Shown: positions 11,688 to 22,980, counted from the stretch's first letter. The stretch is DNA of 64,000 nucleotides from Cristatella mucedo (GCA_009760855.2 WPIO01000001.1:1890001-1954000), one strand, 5' to 3'. The notes: generated by a model not told the origin, from the sequence alone. Made by a program: numbers and translations.

Positions 11688-12520
11688 TCTGCTAAGCGGC
11701 TTGATTCGGAGTACTAGACTGGAATGGAATTGGAATCTAGACTGGAATGGAAAGTGCGAGGAGCGACGGGAGTGAGCAAACAGAACCTGGAAGTGGACGG
11801 AGCGCTGCTCGATGCTTTGACCCCGAGAAGATGAGCGAAAGGTGGCGAAATGCGGTAGCTGTAATGTTCGCGACACACTTCGTTCGCTGCAGTCTGCGTA
11901 GTTATGCACCCGCTTAGTTTTGCACCAACTACGAGCCTCTCATTGCACGGACAGAAGGCCGCCTGCCGCTAATGAATTACGGAAGTCTACACGAAATGTC
12001 GCGAATACATGAACCACACTGGCCGCGGTATCCTTATAGAGGCTAGCCCAAATTCTCGCAGTGCTACGTGACTGAAAGAGCTGAGCTAGTCTACTATTAC
12101 TCGTTCGGAGGTCCTTGTTAAGAATGGCAGGAGGCAGATAGGTAGGTTTCTCAGTTCTCAGGAAAGATACTCAGTTCTCCTGGTCGAGAGCTCCGAGCTT
12201 AGCTTGAGTTGGCTTGACAACCGCCTCTATCTAAATATACGCGGAAAAATTAATCTGAAGGGATTGATGAGGAGATCTTGTGTTATTTATGAATGGGCGG
12301 CAGCATATCTGGGAATTTCCGGAGGAGGATAGTTGGTACAGGATCGAGCTTGAATGGCAGCGATCGTTCGTTCAAGGGCTTTTGAAGCATGCGATACCAC
12401 AGGGATCCGTTCCGGGTCTCATTTTCCGAAGTCTACAAGTTCGTTATAAGTGCCTGGAAAGATAGTTTTAGATATCAAAAGATGTTATACATCCATATTA
12501 TTTATGTTAGCTTAAACGAC
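11396..12520. other. Unassigned DNA with a (CAG)11 tract
   Basis: No gene recognised. A (GCA)n trinucleotide run lies at about 11654-11687 and a G10 run at 11587-11596. The minus-strand frame over the CAG tract (poly-alanine) has no other support. Confidence 0.45.
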
Positions 12521-14010
12521 TGAAATTAACGGCGTATTCCAGCGCTGCATGGCAATCGCGAATCTAGCGCTTGAGCTGGCCTGGCGAGCCCTGCGTACCG
12601 TCTGTCTGGCAAGCGCTCGAACCCACGACCTGGATCGCGAATTGGCTCAATAGCCGCAATCGTCACCAATACATCGCTGTCGAGTGATTCGCAAAGCGTC
12701 GCACTTGTGGCGGGATTCGAGCCTGGAACAGCACACAGACGACCGCTAATCGTCGGGCCGCAAGTACTGCGTAGGTCTAGGCGACTCTCGCGAGTCGAAG
12801 AGGGGGGTCGGTGCAGGTAATTATACCATCGCGGAACTCTGCGAGTGGAGGTTAGACCTCTTCGCGCCGCGCGGGTGCGCGAAAGCGCTGCAGACGAGCG
12901 TTGGCATCGAAGTTTCGCATCAAATCCGCCGCCGGCGCAGCCACCGTACGTGCGAGCCTCTCCGGCCACGGCTGATAGGATGAGCGAAGCGGAGACGTGC
13001 CGTCGGCCCGCTTGAATAGCCGTAGTGGGCTGGTGGTACGTGACGTATGCCGTATGAAGTAGGCCGTGTACGCGACGACGCGAAGCCGCTTCTGCCTGGC
13101 GGGCGAGCAATTCGGCGACAGTGCGACAGTGCGACAGTGTGACAGTGCGACAGTGCGACAGTGCGAGGCTACGGAGAGCTTGCCGAGCCGCACGCACAAG
13201 CGCGGATGCTAGAAATCGCACTGGTCGATAGAGCTGACGAGGCAGAAATCGCCTCGGCAACGAGCCGGCTCGTTGCCTCCCTCCACTCGCTGTACAGCTC
13301 GGCCTTGTCCCTCAACCTTGCTTTATGCACGCACTTGTCACGCGGCAATTGTGAAGCCTTTATCGGCGTCCAACCACCACCCTGCTCAGACGCATAACGA
13401 GCACATCGCGCACGGAAGTTTCTAGATGCGCGCGCGCCACCAGGTCACGCGGCGCACCCTCCAGCCGACGTAGCTAAGCCGCCGTACGGCGCTTGAGTTC
13501 GATTTTGCACCAGCATAAAGGACGTTCGACCATTAACGTGGCAGCGCAACGCGTTGGCAGGTAGAGCGGTCTCCCATTCCGCAACGTGGCGCAGCGTGGG
13601 CAGCGTCTGAAGGTCGCGCGCGTTCGGTGTTCGCGGAGACTTCCAGCTAAAGCGCGCGTCTAGAAGGTTCCGCAAAGGCCAGGACGCGCTGACAAGCAAC
13701 TTGCTCTCTACGACGACTGCCGGCTTAGCCTTAGCGCCACTCGTCTGCCAGCGTGTGCGAAGCGCAACGGACCGCCGTGTGGCGGCAGTAGTGGCGAGGA
13801 AATGCTTCCGGTCGTCTTCGGCACTGAACTCGATCGGCTGTCGGTCGGTCGTGGCTGCAGCTGCGGCCTGCGAGCAAGCGCGCTGAGCAAAGGGCTCGGC
13901 GCTCGCTCGAGCGAGCGCATTGTTTTCATGTAGGTGGAGCTAGACCTGCAAACAATTGAAAAGTATAGAGAAAAATGGTCGTGTTTATTCGATGCGAACT
14001 CGGCGGTTAC
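12521..14010. other. CpG-rich block, no gene model
   Basis: Strongly CpG-rich with long open frames on both strands (e.g. 244 codons on minus, 12526-13260), as expected by chance in GC-rich DNA. At 13114-13165 an 8-bp repeat (GTGCGACA) is present about six times. Around 12608 and 12707 are GGTTCGAG/ATTCGAGCC-type tRNA B-box look-alikes that may be SINE remnants. It could be part of a promoter island. Confidence 0.35.
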
Positions 14011-14019
14011 TCACTGAGC

Positions 14020-14034
14020 CCCCCCCTCTCTCTG

Positions 14035-14128
<94 letters not shown>

Positions 14129-14468
14129 TGTCTCTCTCTCTGTCTCTCTCTCTCAATCTCTCTCTCTCTCTCAATCTCTGTCTCTGTCTCTGTCTCTGTC
14201 TCTGTCTCTGTCTCTGTCTCTGTCTCTGTCTGTCTCTGTCTCTGTCTCTGTCTCTGTCTCTGTCTCTGTCTCTGTCTCTGTCTCTGTCTCTGTCTCTGTC
14301 TCTGTCTCTGTCTCTGTCTCTGTCTCTGTCTCTGTCTCTGTCTCTGTCTCTGTCTCTGTCTCTGTCTCTGTCTCTGTCTGTCTCTGTCTCTGTCTCTGTC
14401 TGTCTCTGTCTCTGTCTCTGTCTCTGTCTCTGTCTCTGTCTCTGTCTCTGTCTCTGTCTCTGTCTCTG

Positions 14469-14502
<34 letters not shown>

Positions 14503-14522
14503 TCTCTCTGTCTCTGTCTCTG

Positions 14523-14612
<90 letters not shown>

Positions 14613-14640
14613 CCTCTGTGTGTGTGTGTCTCTCCCTCTC
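14020..14640 (+). repeat. Compound (CT)n / (CTGTCT)n array
   Basis: About 600 bp: pure CT (14030-14115), then CT with GTCT or AATCTC interruptions, a regular CTGTCT hexamer block (about 14175-14480), a further short CT and CTGTCT block, and CT again (14540-14605). The plus strand is the pyrimidine strand. All 160-280-codon frames here are artefacts. Confidence 0.98.
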
Positions 14641-15090
14641 TCACTTCCCACTCTTTCCCTGACCCTTTCTCCATAATTCTCTCGCTCCCACACTCTCCTT
14701 CTCAACAGCGGACACGCTTTCCCTTACAAGCATGTAGCCCCTTAGCAGGCAGTACTCATTGTAGGTTAGTTCGTGAATCGGCAGGGTAGTTTGTGAACTT
14801 GGCAGGGCCGAGAAGACGTGCCTTTCAAAACGAAGTCTGCTCGTGGTGAGTGCTTACAAACCATCGGCCTCCACGCTATGCCATTAAGGGGTTTGGACTT
14901 TCAGGTGCCCGTCAACCAAATTTCGTGCCGCGCGCCGCGTTCGCACCCTTCGGTCGCACCGCGAATACCCGGACGTCCCGTCTACCGCTCCACGACGGCT
15001 TTCTTGCCACGCGGCCCTGCCGTTTTCAGCTCGGAAAGCCCGCCGGCACCTGACGCCACGGCTGCGCCGGAGCGGGTGCGGCGGCGGCGG
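14641..15090. other. GC-rich flank of the minisatellite
   Basis: No gene recognised; CpG density rises sharply towards 15000. Confidence 0.35.
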
Positions 15091-15298
15091 CGCGCGATCC
15101 ACTCGCCCACTCGCCGCGGCGGCCCTGCGCTTTAATGTGTGGCGCGGCGAGCTCCAGAGCGCGGGTCGACTCGGCCAGTCACGGCGGCGGCGGCGGCAGC
15201 GCGCGATCCACTCGCCCACTCGCCGCGGCGGCCCTGCGCTTTAATGTGTGACGCGGCGAGCTCCAGAGCGCGGGTCGACTCGGCCAGTCGCGGCGGCG
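15091..15298 (+). repeat. 109-bp tandem duplication
   Basis: The block beginning CGCGCGATCCACTCGCCCAC at 15091 restarts at 15200 (period 109 bp) with only a few differences. The second copy runs straight into the 18-bp minisatellite, so the minisatellite may have grown from its GGC-rich end. Confidence 0.9.
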
Positions 15299-15935
15299 AA
15301 CGAGGCGGCGGCGGCGAACGAGGCGGCGGCGGCGAACGAGGCGGCGGCGGCGAACGAGGCGGCGGCGGCGAACGAGGCGGCGGCGGCGAACGAGGCGGCG
15401 GCGGCGAACGAGGCGGCGGCGGCGAACGAGCGCGGCGGCGGCGAACGAGGCGGCGGCGGCGAACGAGGCGGCGGCGGCGAACGAGGCGGCGGCGGCGAAC
15501 GAGGCGGCGGCGGCGAACGAGGCGGCGGCGGCGAACGAGGCGGCGGCGGCGAACGAGGCGGCGGCGGCGAACGAGGCGGCGGCGGCGAACGAGGCGGCGG
15601 CGGCGAACGAGGCGGCGGCGGCGAACGAGGCGGCGGCGGCGAACGAGGCGGCGGCGGCGAACGAGGCGGCGGCGGCGAACGAGGCGGCGGCGGCGAACGA
15701 GGCGGCGGCGGCGAACGAGGCGGCGGCGGCGAACGAGGCGGCGGCGGCGAACGAGGCGGCGGCGGCGAACGAGGCGGCGGCGGCGAACGAGGCGGCGGCG
15801 GCGAACGAGGCGGCGGCGGCGAACGAGGCGGCGGCGGCGAACGAGGCGGCGGCGGCGAACGAGGCGGCGGCGGCGAACGAGGCGGCGGCGGCGAACGAGG
15901 CGGCGGCGGCGAACGAGGCGGCGGCGGCGAGCCGC
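15299..15935 (+). repeat. 18-bp GC minisatellite (about 35 copies)
   Basis: Unit GAACGAGGCGGCGGCGGC, nearly perfect over about 630 bp, with one short irregular unit near 15430. Because 18 is a multiple of 3, each frame gives a fixed 6-residue repeat (NEAAAA, ERGGGG, TRRRRR on plus; SPPPPR on minus). The frame continues about 60 codons past the array in two plus frames, but no splice sites or conserved domain were found. Every unit contains four CpG sites. Confidence 0.97.
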
Positions 15936-17325
15936 CGAAAGTAGAAGCGAAGAGGTCGAAGAGTTCGAGCGCCTGCTCCGCCGGCCTCGCGGCCGAGGCG
16001 AACGACGCTGGGGACGAGTTATCGTTCGGTGCTTCTGCGCCCGCGGCTCCGGAGCCGCAGCTTCCGCTTCCGCATTTTAGGCAGCGACCGCGGGAAACCG
16101 AGGTAACGGCTGCGGCGTAGGCGGCGACGAGCGCGACTGGAGAAAGCCGCCGCCGCCGGCGCGCGCTTGATCTATCTGTGAAAACAGCCCCGCTCATCAG
16201 CATATCGCCGGCGGCTCCCTCAGGAAGCTAAACTGCTGCCCGCTAAGCCGTCGGATGAAAAAAATTGGCTTTAATGCGCACAGTCGCATCCTCCTCTGAC
16301 CAAAAATAGACGGCAGCTCACTTGTGCCGCAGAAACGAGACGCGCTGCGGCGCCGCGCGCGTTCTGGCCGCGGCGGGACGTCTGCTGCGGTCGCTTCCGG
16401 CGGCATCGGGATGGCGGCGGCGGCGGCGGCGGCGCGCGGGACCGCGGCCTCGGCGATCGCCGCGAAAGACGCGAGCCGGAGCCGAGCGCGAGCTGAGCGG
16501 CCGCGTGCTCACGCGGCGACCTTGAGCACCGTACGCTAACGAGCTTCGAGCATACTTTGCTTGCGCGGGCGATAGCCCCGTCCTTCGGGCGTCCTTATTT
16601 TGCGAGCCCGCCGAAGTCTCGCACTGTGGCTCGGCGGCGGCGGCATCTTGAGCCACGTGAGTATTGCACGTGGCTTTCTTGGCTGCGAAGGCGCGAAAAA
16701 GGGGGCGCGTTAGCTAACGTTCGACTTGCAGCTACGTCCAATAGAGTTCAAATGTAGTGTGTACGGACGATTCCTCCAGGGACTATCCTTCTGGATGGAC
16801 GTTTCATCCACGGGCGATCCATCAAGAATAGTATTTTAATATTTACTAATAACATTTCATAATATTTGAATTTAATAATTGTACGCCAGGACAGCGCCGC
16901 AGTGTTGCCAGCCCGAACCGCAGATCGCGGTTGTAGCGGAGGCAAAGTGCATCTTTTTTGCCCTTTTGTTGCTTTCGCTGTTTCCTCGTCCTGATTTGGA
17001 ATAAATGTCGGGCGGACCTTCAGATTATAAGGAAGTGTGTCGCGAGGCCTCGCCGCTCTTCAGAGGTTGACACGCTCGGGCTGCGGCTCGCCATCGCCGT
17101 CATCATGCTGAAGATCGTGCCGCCGCGACGTCTTTTCATCGATTTCATTGATCTGGGCTGAATTACTTACCGCATAGTAGGAGGTAACGTAATGTATCTC
17201 CGTCTGTAACTCCACAAAGTCATAAAGACTAAGTGGGTGTCGCGCAGAAGAGTGTTTATAGCGCACTCACAGTCTAAGCGGCTTTCGGTACGAATTGGGT
17301 AGCCAAAGGACTTCGTCTCATGCAA
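15936..17325. other. CpG-rich region after the minisatellite
   Basis: Very CpG-rich to about 16700, then ordinary. A short ATG frame at 16411 (MAAAAAAARGTAASAIAAKD...) and a donor-like CACGTGAGT at 16655 could belong to a 5' exon, but nothing corroborates it. Best described as a possible CpG-island promoter region with no gene model. Confidence 0.35.
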
Positions 17326-17329
17326 CAAA

Positions 17330-17465
17330 GAAAAAGTGGGCAGCATAGCAGAGTCAGGAGAGCAGCTGAAATAGGGAGCAGCATGGAAGTAGCAACTCAG
17401 GACCGCCGGAACGGATGAGCCATAGTCAGCAGCAGGAGAGTAGTTGTCGTTGCCTAAGAATAATG
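17330..17465 (-). mobile_element. LINE-B 3' end fragment
   Basis: On the minus strand it shares CTGCTGCTGACTATGGCTCA and the following GTCCTGAGTTGCTACTTCCA with the LINE-B ends at 18950-19150, 44145-44360 and 53130-53300. Confidence 0.65.
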
Positions 17466-17825
17466 ATTTCTAAATTTCCACCCTAGACGTGAGCACGCCA
17501 ACTCATACGGTAATTTACGAATCGTCTTTGAAGCCGCGCGTACGGCATTGGCCCTTAGTGGACTCGTAAGCTTGGAGCGAGACCGCGCCGCACCTGCTCT
17601 CCTCTGCCGCCGCCGAAGCTGCTCTGGCTCTCGGGGATCGTCCTTCGCCAGGGCCCGCGCAGATGCCCAGACGCAGTCGCCGCTCGTGCAGCTATTAAAT
17701 ATTAAAAATTATTCGTCTCAGCCAGATACGAAAACCCACCTGAAAGGCTCGCACTTAAGTTAGAGAGCGGGGAAGGGCGGGTCGGGAACGGAGCCAGCCT
17801 TGCGCTAGTCAGCGGCATCTTCGTC

Positions 17826-17828
<3 letters not shown>
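17466..17828. other. Unassigned GC-rich DNA
   Basis: No recognised gene or repeat. Confidence 0.4.

Positions 17829-17906
<78 letters not shown>
17829..17906 (+). repeat. (CT)n microsatellite
   Basis: Pure CT, about 78 bp. Confidence 0.98.
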
Positions 17907-17909
<3 letters not shown>

Positions 17910-17932
17910 TGTCGGTCTCAGCACTTAGTCAG

Positions 17933-18157
17933 ATGCCGCAGTCGCAGTCCACGGATGACGCTCTCGTGTCTTACCCGGAGACTCAACACGAGACACCTGA
18001 CTTTTCTCAGTCACGTGTCTCACCCGGAGACCTAACTGACAGCAGGTGCGATCGGAGCTGCAGCAGCCGCGTTGTTACGCGTAAGCGTCGCGGTAGCGGA
18101 AGTGAAAGCACCGGGAAACGAATTTGCAGCGGGGAACGCAGTCTACATTACATCTGA
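17933..18157 (+). CDS. Possible short ORF, SQ/TQ-rich (doubtful)
   Basis: A 74-codon frame from ATG immediately after the CT array. It begins MPQSQSTDD, continues with YPETQHETPDFSQSRVSPG, and turns basic (RVVTRKRRGSGSES). Several S/T-Q and S/T-P pairs sit in the first half; no domain is recognised. It contains an internal direct repeat at DNA level (ACCCGGAGAC twice, at 17972 and 18022), so it may simply be repeat-derived. It could be a 5' exon or noise. Confidence 0.2.
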   Translation: MPQSQSTDDALVSYPETQHETPDFSQSRVSPGDLTDSRCDRSCSSRVVTRKRRGSGSESTGKRICSGERSLHYI

Positions 18158-18620
18158 AGGAAAGGCTGATGGAGCACCGAACGTCAGGTTCGTACGCTCA
18201 GGGCCGCTTTGCAATTGGGCAATCTGCTAAACTTTCAAAGCGGAACGATCGTATTTAAGGGTTTCCGACGCGTCGTGAAGCTCCAGGCGCCAAGCCAAAC
18301 GCCATATTGGTTTCGCTGCAGACGCAGCCTTGGAGGGGCTTCTAGACTCCTAAAAATTTGATACATTCTTTAGAGAGGTGGAGCCAAACCCCGGGCGCCC
18401 GGGGCTCGGCTCCACCTCTGTGAGTGCATCTTGGTGCGCACCCCTTTCGGAGTTGGCTTCAAGAAGTGGCTACCTGTTTTTGCTTGTGGCGAGGCCGCAT
18501 ATTTTCGAATAGAGGGCGGCCGAGACGAGAGGCGTATAGCTTTGACGAGCAGCTTCCGGGTAAGTCTTCCGAGCGTGCCGCTAGTCTTAGATTAGAGCTA
18601 CGGAGCTACAAGCCGCTCGC
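18158..18620. other. Unassigned DNA with a GC hairpin
   Basis: At 18374-18419 an inverted repeat (AGAGGTGGAGCC / GGCTCCACCTCT) encloses a second perfect palindrome (CCCCGGGCGCCCGGGG, 18389-18404), together a 46-nt hairpin. No gene seen. Confidence 0.5.
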
Positions 18621-18632
18621 ATCGCACATATA

Positions 18633-18840
18633 ATGACAATAATAATAATAATATATGTGTATGGCGCCATCGGAGAACTCAATCTCTTTCTAGGCATTTT
18701 ACATATGCGGCAAAGGTGGCAAAGTCGACTGGTTAGCGGTAGCATGCTTAACGAGAACAAGCACAACATGGTTAGAGGTGACAAGCACAGGGTCAGCATG
18801 CAAAGCAACGCAACTGTAGGCAGTGGCAATAAGTGCGCAC
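18633..18840 (-). mobile_element. LINE-A 3' end fragment
   Basis: Minus-strand copy of the tail (plus strand AATAATAATAATA, GGAGAACTCAATCTCTTTCT) and of about 120 bp of 3'UTR with the repeated GTTAGCGGTAGCATGC and GGGTCAGCATGCAAA motifs. Confidence 0.85.
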
Positions 18841-18934
18841 AGAGGTGCAGCAGCTTGGCGTTGACATTTCGAAAACGCTGCCTTATCCCAGGCCCTCATT
18901 GATAACAAATTAGCTGTTCCATTCCTTCGCTTAA

Positions 18935-19150
18935 AGACCGTTAGCGACAGAAGCTTTTTCTCTACAGGTCCTAGACCGTGGTACTCACCCTTCTACAATT
19001 CTTGCACAACGACATCTTCTCTCCTGCTGCCGACTGTGGCATGTCCTTTTCAGCCATATTAAGTTGCTACTTCCATGCTACTCACTTCCTCAATTGCCCT
19101 CCTGACTCAACTATGCTTCTCACTTTCTCTTGTTGCATTAGGGCATTTAT
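18935..19150 (+). mobile_element. LINE-B 3' end fragment
   Basis: Starts in the last ORF codons (LKTVSDRSFFSTGPR, compare LKTVGDRSFCSAGPRLWN at 53248-53514 minus) and continues into the 3'UTR motif CTGCTGCCGACTGTGGC. Confidence 0.75.
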
Positions 19151-19254
19151 ACCCACGTAGTCTGTGTGACTTTGTAGAGTTACGCAAAGAGATACGCTAC
19201 ATTCTCTGTCCTCTCTAGCTTCTTGGTGAATTAATTAAACTCAATGATGTCACG

Positions 19255-19415
19255 CTGGCTTGGCCCAGTAGTTAAGGTGTTCGCCTCGAACCAAGGTCAG
19301 GGATAATTTATTTGCTTGACCGAGGTCGTGGGCTCGAGCTCCGTGGAATATGTGAAGTGCATGAATAAAGATTAAGTTCGCCTGGCGTTCTATATAAATG
19401 AATAATACTTTTTTA
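19255..19415 (+). mobile_element. SINE-1
   Basis: Head GGCTTGGCCCAGTAGTTAAG (A box) and GTCGTGGGCTCGAGC (B box), then tail GTGAAGTGCATGAATAAAGA with TTAAGTTCGCCTGGCG. Mutations in the hairpin suggest an older copy than 43895 or 4823. Confidence 0.85.
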
Positions 19416-20034
19416 TATCTGTATAATCTTCTTTATCTGTAATCTGACGAAGATACCAGTTTCTACCATTACCTCCTACTGCTGTGGAAATATATCTTAA
19501 AGATACTTAAAAGCTGCTGACTTATTGTCTAACGCCGCGATCAATTCTTTTTGATGAAGCCTAACTTGACGTGCGGTGGTGGCATCGGCACGAGTGTTTA
19601 CCAGCGCCCACTTGATGCTACTTTTCCTTCAGTGAACTGTCTCGCGTATCTTTAGGTGGTAGTCCAGCTAATAATGCGCCGTTTGTTCGTATGGCCAGCT
19701 CACTTCCTTATAAATCAATAAAAGATGTTGCACATCGTAACCAATATTATGCGAGAAATCCCATTTCGTGAGTGGTAGTCATTCGCCATACCTTAAAGAT
19801 TTTCCTTTCTGTCTTCACATGTCAAATGAGGTGTCTGGGGCTTGTGTTAATGGCCACTAGGGATGCCGAAGTATTTTTTGCAAGTCTCGCACATTTTAAC
19901 GCAGCCGCCGCATCTGCTGGGCGCAAGCAACCCGTTGATACCATGCCAATCAAATGAGGTTAATTAAAAATCTCGTTCTCGGCAATAACGTATGCTTAAA
20001 TGTTAGTTTAAGGCACCCGTACTGCTACAATTCT
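19416..20034. other. Unassigned DNA upstream of the LINE-A copy
   Basis: Nothing recognised. The ATG at 19954 that opens the LINE frame lies in this unrelated flank, so the first about 27 codons of that frame are not LINE-derived. Confidence 0.5.
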
Positions 20035-21395
20035 ATGGATACCATCGATCACAAAGTACTTCTAGAGCGCCTCTCATCTCGCCTGGGCATCACTGGCACT
20101 GCTCTGCAGTGGTTCAGGTCCTATCTCAGTGGGAGACTCCAGAGTGTTGACGTGAATGGACAAAGATCATCTGAAGTACCTCTAAAATATGGAGTACCTC
20201 AGGGCTCTGTGCTAGGTCCGGTTCTTTTCACCGTTTATACTCTCCCTCTCGCTGATGTGATTGCCAAGCACAATCTAGGCTTTCACTTCTATGCGGATGA
20301 CACTCAGTTGTACCTTTGCTTTGATCCCTCCCAGCCTTCGAGCACCTCAAATTCTCTCAACTCACTTGCTGCATGCATTGATGACATCCGATCATGGATG
20401 GCAGCAAATTTTCTAAAACTAAACGATGATAAAACTAACTTACTAGTTATGGGCAAACCTAGTGTTATTCAGAAATTGGAAAGGCTGACGCTCAAAATTG
20501 GCTCTGCCAGCATATCTCCAGTTGCATCAGCTCGAAATCTAGGTGTCATATTCCAAAGCGACCTCTCGTTAGACGACCACATCAGCTCCACAGTCAAATC
20601 AGCCTATTTTCAGCTTCATAACATTGCTAAAATTATAGCTTGTTTAGATAAGGATACCACGTCCAAGTTGGTCCATGCATTCGTGACATCTCGTCTCGAC
20701 TTCTGCAACTCACTGCTTACTGGCCTACCAGCATGTGCGATCAGGCGATTGCAGCTGGTGCAAAACTCTGCAGCTAGGCTTGTCTGTCGTGAGCGTCGCA
20801 GTTGCCACATTACTCCACTTCTCGCCGACCTGCACTGGTTACCAGTCAAGCAACGGATTGACTTCAAGGTTTTGTCGCTCACTTTTAGGTCTCTTCATTC
20901 TATGGCTCCAGCCTATCTTTCAGATATACTACCCCATCAGGCAAAGCATCGTACCACTCGCTTTTCGGAATCCAAAAGTCTAGAAATACCTCGTAAAAAC
21001 CTTAAATCCTTTGGAGACCGTGCATTTAGCTCGTATGCTCCCACAGCCTGGAACTCCCTCCCGACCTGCATCAGAACATCCCCTGACCTGACCACATTTA
21101 AAAGAAAATTAAAAACATACCTATTTAGGACAGCATTTAGTGGGTCCTTGTGATTCGTCCTCGATGTGCTTATGCGTGCTGACACTGTTCATGCTGCCAC
21201 TAACCACATTTGCATGCTGACCCAGTGCATGTAACCCCTAACCATGTTATTCATTTTGTTTGTTTTTCAAGCATGATTTTACTTACTATTCTATTGCGTA
21301 TCACTTTGCAGCAAATGTAAAGCGCCTAGAAAGAGATTAAGTTCTCTGAGGGCGCTTTATCAAGTGCAATATTATTATTATTATTATTATTATTA
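20035..21395 (+). mobile_element. LINE-A, best-preserved copy (5'-truncated)
   Basis: The frame 19954-21153 is open for 399 codons. From DTIDHKVLLERL onward it is the reverse transcriptase of a CR1/L2-type LINE: the motif-A aspartate is in DTIDH (about residue 29), GVPQGSVLGPVLF at 80-92, YADD at 113-116 (20290-20301), LNDDKTNLLVMG near 150, and the C-terminal '[13 protein letters not shown] ... [14 protein letters not shown] ... AWNSLP' block of this group. It ends in GSL plus stop, followed by a 3'UTR, the hairpin tail (AAAGCGCCTAGAAAGAGATT / AAGTTCTCTGAGGGCGCTTT) and (ATT)n. Endonuclease and early RT are absent. It is the only copy here with no disabling mutation in the remaining part, so probably young; it could not move by itself. 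Confidence 0.95.
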
Positions 21396-22355
21396 CCCTA
21401 CAGTGCCATGTCCGCTTAATACTCCCTAATTGAGACGGAGGAGATGCTGTAACTGTAAACCTGATTTCCGCACCGTGCCTAACAAGCGGAGCCGGGGAAT
21501 TTCAAGATTACATTGTCTCGACTACAGAAGTATAAAGTTTTTGTAGAACAATAGCTAGCTGTGTTTTAATTTAAATAATGACGCTGCCCTTGATCGTTGT
21601 ACGAGTGGGCTGCGACGCTCGATGCGGTAGGCATTCGGGACGTGCTATTGGTGATTGTTATGACGAGGGAGTCGGGGACACTCCTCTGGGTGAGAGGGGC
21701 GAAGAGAGTCGTGCTTCGCCCTGCTCCGCGAGAGGTGAAATAAACCGGTGGCGTTGCTCTCGTCGACAGGCGTTCTGTGCTGTTCGCGACGATAACTCAA
21801 GCTACGCTAACTACTACGCATTTTAGGCGTAAGGGATTAGGAAAACACACCTTAGACCCAAGAACAGAAGCTAAAAGGAAATGAACAGCCTAATGTCATC
21901 GACGTCTGTGTCCGGCGGCTGTGTGCAGCGCCGCCTCGATGCCGAAGCCGGTAGCGATTCGGCTCAGGCTTTATCTATACGGATATGTCAGGCTTTTTTC
22001 CGGCATTTCGAAAAGTGCTTGTTACCCAGGCAAGCCCTGGCGCATCCAATTCGTAGTGTACCGACCCCACGAGGCAGGAGAACAGCATTTTTGGAGCAAC
22101 CTCCACCATATTCCCCAACTTTGTATTGGGTGCCACACTGACATCGTGGACGAATTGCATACAGATGGTACACAAGAAATCTTTCACTAGTATGAGATCG
22201 AACCAGTTAGACCAGTAGTCAAAATTCTGAAAACTCAATTTCAGGCGGCTATACTATATATACTATATACTATATATCAATTCAGTAGGCGGCTATACTA
22301 TATTTTATTAACGGTGGACTTACTTCGCTTGATTTTAGCAAGCAACTAATAGTAA
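21396..22355. other. Unassigned DNA
   Basis: No gene recognised. Overlapping frames at 21881-22190 are unconvincing. TATATACTA repeats at 22250-22300. Confidence 0.4.
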
Positions 22356-22357
22356 TG

Positions 22358-22442
22358 ATAATAATAAAAAAATACATTTATGTGGCGTCCATGTAGAACT
22401 TAATCTCTCTCTCTCTCTAGGCACTTTAAAAGTGCTGTAAAA
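22358..22442 (-). mobile_element. LINE-A tail fragment
   Basis: Minus-strand tail: AATGATAATAATAA, then GTAGAACTTAATCTCTCTCT and TAGGCACTTTAAAAG. The A-rich arm has expanded into a short CT repeat. Confidence 0.8.
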
Positions 22443-22978
22443 GAATCACGATCAAGGTCGCACGTAACGGCAGCAGCGGTAGCCACCTTCACACTCGCCA
22501 GGTGTCGTAGACTTGAATCCTCAAGCAAAGCGACCTACCGATCTGCATTTTTAGTGTTCCTTTGATTTTTAACTCGGAATCTCAATGAAACGGCGACATG
22601 CGATGTGTAGCATACCACTACGCCACGAAGGCTATGTAGTAAGCAGCTGTCTGCTCCTTTACGTACCTTTGTACGCTGAAAATGATAAAGTAAATTTCGT
22701 ACTTTTAGCTCTAGACGCTAAAGCAATACTGTAAGGTTTTTGAACTACAGCGTCTAAAGCGGATGCCTAGTTCTTACCGTCACCTGCATTTATTCGCATT
22801 CCATATAAGGTGACGTATTGGATTGGAAGAGTTTCGCTTTTATCTTTATCGTTTACCTAGTTAATAGTCCGACTTGACGCCATGACATCCAAAACCAGCC
22901 GAAGGTCGTTGCACGTCCTGCTTTCCTTGTTCCGCAATCTTGAATAGTTGGCTCGTACTTTTGTCATCTTGGAGCGCT
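22443..22978. other. Unassigned DNA
   Basis: No recognised feature. Confidence 0.4.
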
Positions 22979-22980
22979 TG

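Noticed and set aside
12600-12740. tRNA genes or SINE heads suggested by GGTTCGAG/ATTCGAGCC motifs
   Set aside because: No A box at the right distance and no cloverleaf could be drawn; left as a note only.
12526-13260. 244-codon minus-strand ORF
   Set aside because: Arg/Ala-rich composition of a chance frame in CpG-rich DNA; part (LSHCRTVA repeats) comes from the 8-bp repeat.
13956-14789. Very long Ser/Leu/Val frames (up to 277 codons)
   Set aside because: They lie wholly inside the CT/CTGTCT microsatellite; three or more frames are open at once.
15139-16203. Overlapping frames of 290-320 codons on both strands
   Set aside because: Produced by the 18-bp minisatellite, whose unit contains no stop in any frame; no splice sites or domain outside the array.
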